This document shows positions 5,420 to 9,542 of a DNA stretch of 9,542 bases, piece after piece. Source of the stretch: an uncultured Verrucomicrobiota bacterium (GTDB lineage: Bacteria; Verrucomicrobiota; Kiritimatiellia; RFP12; UBA1067); NCBI GenBank assembly GCA_946543025.1, contig CAMNLN010000117.1, positions 1 to 9,542 on the forward strand, given 5' to 3'. The position numbers and the translations under genes were made by a program. Numbering within the stretch: position 1 is the first letter of the stretch; every line of letters starts with the position of its first letter. Below the pieces are notes generated by a model. That model ran no database searches, was not told where the DNA came from, and saw only the letters and a program-made list of their open reading frames with translations.

Positions 5420-7540
5420 ATGAAGAAAAACAGATTCATCCCGGCATTGGCGACGTCCGTGGCGATTGGGTTTTTCGCCGCGACGAACGCCGCCGACAAG
5501 GTGACGTTGAGGTCCCTGCTGGCCGAAATGACAGACCCTGATGCAAACACCTACCTGCCTTCGCCGCGATACACGGCCCGGCTTTGGTCGAGCCATGACC
5601 GCCGAACGACGACGCCTGACGCAGACGGATGGTTCGCGAACAACGACCACAGCAAGTTCATCCGCAGCGAGACCGTCGGCGACTGCACGGAGGACGTGAT
5701 GCTCGATGCGGAGGGGCCTGGCGCGATCACACGCTTCTGGATCACGGTCTCGGGCAAGGCGGGCGAGGGAAAGATACGCGTCTATGTCGACGGGCGGCTC
5801 GTCGCCGAGGACAACTGCCTCAAGCTCGTGAGCGGTGGTATGTTTTGCGCCGCGCCGCTTTCCGATTCGGTTTCGCACGAGTCGCCGTACGAAAGGCGCG
5901 GTCACGATCTCTACTTGCCGATTCCATACGCCAAGTCGTGCAAAGTGGCCTATGTGCGGAAGCCTGGAACCAAGGGCTCCTTCTACTACAACGTGGAGAC
6001 GCGCGCGTACCAGGCCGGCACCGAGGTCGAATCGTTCTCGCCTGACGTGCTTGCCCGTGAGAAGGCTGCCATCGACGCCGCCAACAGAAAGCTTGCGCGC
6101 GGACTGAACGGTGCAGACAAGCCCACGGACGAAACGTTGTCGTTCGACGGCGAGGTTCCGGCCGGCGCGTCCGTCACGCGTACGATCGCGCGAATGGGAG
6201 GCGCCGCGATTCGTCGCATCGCCATGTCCGTAGATGCCGGGCAAAAGCCGCAGACGCTTCGTTCTACGGTCATTGAGCTGTCCTTTGACGGCGAGCGTAC
6301 GGTGTGGGCGCCTGTCGGCGAGTTCTTCGGCTGCGGGTATACGTACGAAGCTTATTCCAGCTGGTTCACGTCCTGCCCTGGGGTCGGACGCATGGAGAGC
6401 AGGTGGACGATGCCGTTCGAGAAGGAATGTTCCGTCACCGTGCGCAACCTTGGGGATGCGCCTGTCGTTCTTTCCGCGACGGCCATGGAGGTAGGCCCCT
6501 ATCGTTGGGATTCGGCGCGCAGCATGCACTTCGGCGCCTGCTGGCACGAATACGCCGACGCGCCTTCGCGCAAGGGCCCTGAGAAGCTTCAGTACGACTA
6601 CGATTATGCTGAGCTGGAGGGCGAAGGCCTCTTCGTCGGCACCACGCTCGCCATCTGGCAACCTACCGCGAAATGGTGGGGCGAGGGCGACGAGAAGGTG
6701 TTCGTGGACGGAGAGACTTCGCCATCCTACATCGGCACCGGTTCGGAAGATTATTACGGCTATGCCTGGGGCCGCTACAACGTGTTCGATCATCCTTTCC
6801 TTGCGCAGCCCGTCGGCATCGGAAAAGGCCGGCCTCTGAACCAGGATTTTCCCCGGCAGAACGTCGTCAACATACGCAACCGCGCGCTTGACGCCATCCC
6901 ATTCGGGAAATCCATCAGGTTTCACATGGAGATGTGGCACTGGGCGGAGGACGTCAAGCTCGACTTCGCTCCGCTTGCCTGCTGGTACATGCGTCCCGGA
7001 GGGCGGGCCAACCATGGCGCCGATCCCGCGGCGGTCCGGCGGCCCGTGCGCGTGGACGTCCCTCTGTTTCCTGCGACACTTCCGGCTACGGCCACGTTGT
7101 TTGCGGACTTCGAGGACGGCACGTACGGCGCATGGAAGGCGACGGGCGAAGCGTTCGGCCCGGGCCCGGCGCGCGGCGTGCTGCCGTTCCAGAACCCGGT
7201 GGGCGGCTACAGCGGGCGCTATCTCATCAACACGTATTACAAGAAGGACGACACAAAGGGGACTCTCGTCTCGCCCGGGTTTACGGTCGAGAAGCCGTTC
7301 GTCAACTTCCTTGTCGGCGGCGGCAACTACAAGGGTCAGACTTGCGTGGACCTTGTCGTGGACGGCCAGGTGGTGCGCACCGTGACGGGAAAGAACAGCG
7401 AGCGGCTGGAATGGACGCACTGGGACGTCTCGGAATTCAAGGGCCGGACAGCGAAGATTGTTGTCGTGGACGACCGCACAGGCCACTTCGGCCACATCAA
7501 CGCGGATTGCTTCTACTTTGACGTTTCTCCGCGCAAATGA
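5420..7540 (+). CDS. Secreted DUF2961 (GH172-family) glycosidase with C-terminal beta-sandwich domain
   Basis: The 706-residue protein begins at ATG 5420, six bases after GAGAGG (5408-5413). Residues 1-24 are a signal peptide (MKKNRF, a hydrophobic core, TNA before Ala25). Residues about 30-550 match DUF2961, now classed as GH172, whose characterised members act on difructose dianhydride or on D-arabinofuranosides. GPGAITRFWI, YVDGRLVAE, WWGEGDEKVFVDGE and YIGTGSEDYYGYAWGRYN are typical. Glu422 and Glu443 are 21 residues apart, the same spacing I recall for the catalytic pair of the Bifidobacterium enzyme (270 and 291). Residues about 558-705, from LFADFEDGTYGAW to GHINADCFYF, resemble the beta-sandwich domain found at the N-terminus of GH32 levanases (DUF4980-like): GEAFGPGPARG, FLVGGG and DGQVVRTVTG. 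Such a domain at the C-terminus of GH172 hints at a furanose or fructan substrate, but this is inference. It is transcribed alone, divergent from the regulator. The third codon positions look slightly less GC-rich than in the operon. Confidence 0.9.
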   Translation: MKKNRFIPALATSVAIGFFAATNAADKVTLRSLLAEMTDPDANTYLPSPRYTARLWSSHDRRTTTPDADGWFANNDHSKFIRSETVGDCTEDVMLDAEGPGAITRFWITVSGKAGEGKIRVYVDGRLVAEDNCLKLVSGGMFCAAPLSDSVSHESPYERRGHDLYLPIPYAKSCKVAYVRKPGTKGSFYYNVETRAYQAGTEVESFSPDVLAREKAAIDAANRKLARGLNGADKPTDETLSFDGEVPAGASVTRTIARMGGAAIRRIAMSVDAGQKPQTLRSTVIELSFDGERTVWAPVGEFFGCGYTYEAYSSWFTSCPGVGRMESRWTMPFEKECSVTVRNLGDAPVVLSATAMEVGPYRWDSARSMHFGACWHEYADAPSRKGPEKLQYDYDYAELEGEGLFVGTTLAIWQPTAKWWGEGDEKVFVDGETSPSYIGTGSEDYYGYAWGRYNVFDHPFLAQPVGIGKGRPLNQDFPRQNVVNIRNRALDAIPFGKSIRFHMEMWHWAEDVKLDFAPLACWYMRPGGRANHGADPAAVRRPVRVDVPLFPATLPATATLFADFEDGTYGAWKATGEAFGPGPARGVLPFQNPVGGYSGRYLINTYYKKDDTKGTLVSPGFTVEKPFVNFLVGGGNYKGQTCVDLVVDGQVVRTVTGKNSERLEWTHWDVSEFKGRTAKIVVVDDRTGHFGHINADCFYFDVSPRK

Positions 7541-7565
7541 TTCAAGAGGCGGCTGTGAAATCCGG

Positions 7566-7598
7566 TAGGGACGGCGTTCCGCCGCCTTTGCGTCCCTA
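7566..7598. repeat. Inverted repeat TAGGGACG...CGTCCCTA
   Basis: TAGGGACG (7566-7573) is perfectly complementary to CGTCCCTA (7591-7598), with a small GGC/GCC inner pairing between them. It starts 25 bases after the GH172 stop and runs directly into the AAAGCCGT stem of repeat copy 2, sharing one base. It may end the GH172 transcript or be the outer arm of a REP-like or MITE-like element. It has no T-run and no counterpart beside copy 1. Confidence 0.6.
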
Positions 7599-7682
7599 AA
7601 GCCGTACCAACGGCTTTCTGCCCGCATGGGGAGTTTTCGCTTGCGGGCGGGCGGCGGCCTGTGCGAAAATAGCGACATCTGG
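7598..7682 (+). repeat. Intergenic repeat element, copy 2 (upstream of the LamG gene)
   Basis: This copy has AAAGCCGT (7598-7605) paired with ACGGCTTT (7610-7617) around an ACCA loop. TTTTCGC (7634-7640) is paired with GCGAAAA (7663-7669) around a GC-rich centre containing TTGCGG and GGCGGCGG. All main blocks sit at the same offsets as in copy 1, and most differences after TTGCGG are transitions. Similarity ends about 45 bases before the LamG start codon, so the leader differs between copies. Confidence 0.75.
7641..7670 (+). promoter_or_regulatory. Candidate promoter of the LamG gene inside repeat copy 2
   Basis: TTGCGG (7641-7646), an 18-base spacer and GAAAAT (7665-7670) repeat the arrangement seen before the GH172 gene. 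The leader downstream would be about 50 bases. It contains a small ATGCC-GCAA-GGCAT hairpin (7690-7703), then T bases, then the ribosome-binding site at 7717-7722. Confidence 0.4.
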
Positions 7683-7729
7683 AATACTCATGCCGCAAGG
7701 CATTTTGAAAAACGTTGGAAGGGCAAATG

Positions 7730-9542
7730 ATGAAAACGATTCGGAAGCTTATATTGGTTGCCTTGACGCTCACCGCCGCGTTCGTCGCTGGGGCGGACAC
7801 GGTACTTGCGTTCGTGCCGTGCGCCGAGACCGCGCAGACGTCGAACAGCATCCCGACGGACGTGTCGTCGCCCGCGGACGGCGACTTCACGTGGGAGGCG
7901 TGGTTCAAGCCGTCAAAACTGGATTCGGCGGAGAACCGCATGGTGGCGCAGACGGGCTGGGCGTGGAACAGCCCGGGACGCCTCATGTTCGCGGTACGTT
8001 CTCACAAGAACAACCCCGGCGCGCTCGCGAACAAGCCGATCCTCGACGTATTCTTCAACAACGGCAGCACCGTGCGGCTGTTGGGGCGGACTGAGGTCAC
8101 CAATGGCTGGCACCACGCCGCGCTTGTGCGGCAGGGTACGACGCTCTCCATCTATCTCGACGGCGTCTTTGAGGCGTCGACCAACAACTACACGGTCGCG
8201 ACGCCGAGCGGCGCAGAGGCGCCGTTTATGATCGGGCCGGCCTTCTCCGGCTCGCTCGCGGAGGTGCGGCTGTGGAACGCCGCCCGCACAGCGGCGGAGA
8301 TTGCCTCGACGAAGGACAAGCGACTCGCCGGGACCGAGTCGGGCCTTCTTGGCTACTGGCCTCTGAATGAAGGAAGTACGCCGGTCGCCCCCGTCAACAA
8401 GGTGACGGGCGTCGCGGCGACCAACGTCACCATCGACGTCGCGGGCGTGAGCCGCACCGTCGGCTACAACCAGGGCGAGGGTTGGGGTACGGCTTCCTAC
8501 GTGGACGACGCCGACCTCGCGCTGACGCCCGTCCCCGCCGCGGGCACGGTCTATACGACGACGGCGGCGGGCGGCAAGTGGAGCGAGATTGCCTGGACGC
8601 CCTCGACACCCGTTTCGGGCACGGGCGCGCGGATCGTCCTCGCAGGCGCTGGCGCGTTCGAGAACGACCTCGGCACGTTCTCCCTGAACGCGCTCACGTT
8701 CTCCGCCACTGCGTCGCTCTCCGGCGACGGGCTCGTCTTCGCGGCGAGCGACGGCGAGAACCCGACGCTCGCCACCACCGGCGCGGTGACCAACGACGTG
8801 AACGTGGCGATGCGCCTCGACGCGCCGCTCACGTGGACGGGCGACGACAGATACGGTTCCCTTCGCCTCAACGGCCCGCTCTCCGGCACGGGCGACCTCA
8901 TCCACGACCCGACGGCGATCAACATCGTCGACTACATCAACGGCGACAACTCCGCCTGGCGCGGCAACCTCGACCAGCGGCTCTCCTTCATCGTCATCTC
9001 CAACAGCGTCAACCTCGGCACGGGCACCTACTACTGCACGAACGAGACGCAGCGCGTCACTGGGCGCAACACGTTGCGCATCTATGGCAACAACACGATC
9101 ACGAACCGCTTCTATCTAGGCTCCGAAGGGGGAGGAGGGGCCGATGCGCGCGTGGACATCTTCGGCGTCACCACGTTCACCGAACCCTTTGGCGTGTACA
9201 ACACGCGTGTCGGCATCCTCAACGTGACGACGTTCGAGGGCGGAATCTACAACTGGTCCGGCAACGGGGGCAACAACGCAGTGTTCCAATCCGGTACCAG
9301 CGATGCGGCAAAAGGCGTCGTCCACATCAATGGCCCGCTGAACATCAGGGGCGTGCTGTACTGTAACGCCCTAGAGTCATCCAATTACAATGGCAAGCTG
9401 AAAATATTCCTGCACTCGCCGACAAACGTCTTCGCCGGTTTTCAGGGAATTCGTGGCGGCGTGCTGTCCATGGGGTGCGACGGGTGCTACCCCACGAACG
9501 CCTATTTTTGCGGCCAGGCCATGAACGCCTCAAGGTCTTTTC
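7730..9542 (+). CDS. Secreted LamG-domain surface protein with autotransporter-type beta-strand repeats (3' end beyond window)
   Basis: The frame is open from ATG 7730 to the last base, giving 604 residues with no stop. The ATG at 7727 is also in frame, but 7730 has better spacing (seven bases) from GGAAGG (7717-7722). Residues 1-22 are a signal peptide (MKTIRKL, a hydrophobic core, VAGA before Asp23). Residues about 25-215 are a LamG/concanavalin-A-like lectin domain: FTWEAWFKP, GWHHAALVRQG (126-136), IYLDG, FSGSLAEVRLWNAARTAAEI and GLLGYWPLNEG. After it come strand-rich, Gly/Asn/Thr-rich segments with LNGPLSGTGDLIHD and VTTFEGG, which resemble the passenger-associated strand repeats (PATR type) of autotransporters and large PVC surface proteins. 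It is probably a cell-surface or extracellular carbohydrate-binding or adhesive protein. The C-terminal anchor (autotransporter barrel, PEP-CTERM or other) is not visible. Cysteines are more frequent near the right edge (CDGCYPTNAYFC), where base composition also becomes less GC-rich. It has its own promoter region. Confidence 0.88.
   Translation, partial: MKTIRKLILVALTLTAAFVAGADTVLAFVPCAETAQTSNSIPTDVSSPADGDFTWEAWFKPSKLDSAENRMVAQTGWAWNSPGRLMFAVRSHKNNPGALANKPILDVFFNNGSTVRLLGRTEVTNGWHHAALVRQGTTLSIYLDGVFEASTNNYTVATPSGAEAPFMIGPAFSGSLAEVRLWNAARTAAEIASTKDKRLAGTESGLLGYWPLNEGSTPVAPVNKVTGVAATNVTIDVAGVSRTVGYNQGEGWGTASYVDDADLALTPVPAAGTVYTTTAAGGKWSEIAWTPSTPVSGTGARIVLAGAGAFENDLGTFSLNALTFSATASLSGDGLVFAASDGENPTLATTGAVTNDVNVAMRLDAPLTWTGDDRYGSLRLNGPLSGTGDLIHDPTAINIVDYINGDNSAWRGNLDQRLSFIVISNSVNLGTGTYYCTNETQRVTGRNTLRIYGNNTITNRFYLGSEGGGGADARVDIFGVTTFTEPFGVYNTRVGILNVTTFEGGIYNWSGNGGNNAVFQSGTSDAAKGVVHINGPLNIRGVLYCNALESSNYNGKLKIFLHSPTNVFAGFQGIRGGVLSMGCDGCYPTNAYFCGQAMNASRSF

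Noticed and set aside
5266..5550. N-terminal extension of the regulator to 5550
   Set aside because: The extension crosses the repeat element and the divergent gene. The GntR domain begins right after the ATG at 5265, which also has a promoter at the correct distance.
5336..7678. Minus-strand open frame of 780 codons opposite the GH172 gene
   Set aside because: It has no domain signature, and the plus strand has a signal peptide and DUF2961 motifs. Its N-terminal peptide resembles one opposite the other repeat copy only because both read through the same repeated DNA.
7640..7699. CTTGCGG (7640-7646) and CCGCAAG (7693-7699) as a leader riboswitch-like pairing
   Set aside because: If transcription starts downstream of GAAAAT the first arm is not in the RNA, and the pairing is not kept in the other repeat copy.
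8482..9366. Plus-strand open frame of 294 codons within the LamG gene
   Set aside because: It is an Arg/His-rich frame-shifted reading of the LamG gene, which stays open in its own frame to the window end.

Overview
The window is GC-rich and densely coding. It carries an accessory polysaccharide-utilisation region from a bacterium that looks like the Planctomycetota-Verrucomicrobiota-Chlamydiota group, most likely a Kiritimatiellota, Lentisphaerota or Verrucomicrobiota gut or marine lineage. That placement is inferred from the gene mix: secreted glycosidases, a DUF2961/GH172 protein, a GntR-LacI hybrid regulator and a LamG plus autotransporter-type strand protein. No rRNA, tRNA or other phylogenetic marker is present, and there is no tRNA gene, CRISPR array, integrase or transposase.

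Layout. Bases 1-130 hold a small hairpin and a promoter-like sequence. Three genes then run on the plus strand as one tight operon. The first is a secreted TIM-barrel hydrolase-like protein interrupted by a carbohydrate-binding-like domain (131-1813). The second is a cytoplasmic NagB-family (glucosamine-6-phosphate deaminase-like) protein (1810-2673), which overlaps the first by four bases. The third is a GH20 beta-N-acetylhexosaminidase (2682-4115). A convergent minus-strand gene (4153-5265) encodes a GntR-type DNA-binding domain fused to a LacI-type sugar-sensing domain, and it appears to be transcribed as a leaderless mRNA. Divergent from it is a large secreted DUF2961/GH172 protein (5420-7540) whose C-terminal domain resembles the beta-sandwich domain found on GH32 levanases. 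The last gene (7730 to the window end, incomplete) is a secreted LamG/beta-helix surface protein.

How the genes fit together. The operon is consistent with release of hexosamine from a glycan outside the cytoplasm (GH20 and perhaps the first gene) followed by entry of amino-sugar phosphate into glycolysis (NagB-like). The regulator between the operon and the GH172 gene is the natural candidate to respond to a sugar. No transporter, nagA or kinase gene is in the window.

The most interesting non-coding feature is a repeated intergenic element of about 80 bp. It lies upstream of both the GH172 gene and the LamG gene in the same orientation. Each copy has an AAAGCCGT/ACGGCTTT stem-loop followed by a TTTTC...GAAAA dyad whose inner bases differ between copies but remain complementary. 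Each copy also contains identically spaced TTGCGG and GAAAAT blocks that could be a promoter. It may be a dispersed mobile promoter or regulatory cassette.
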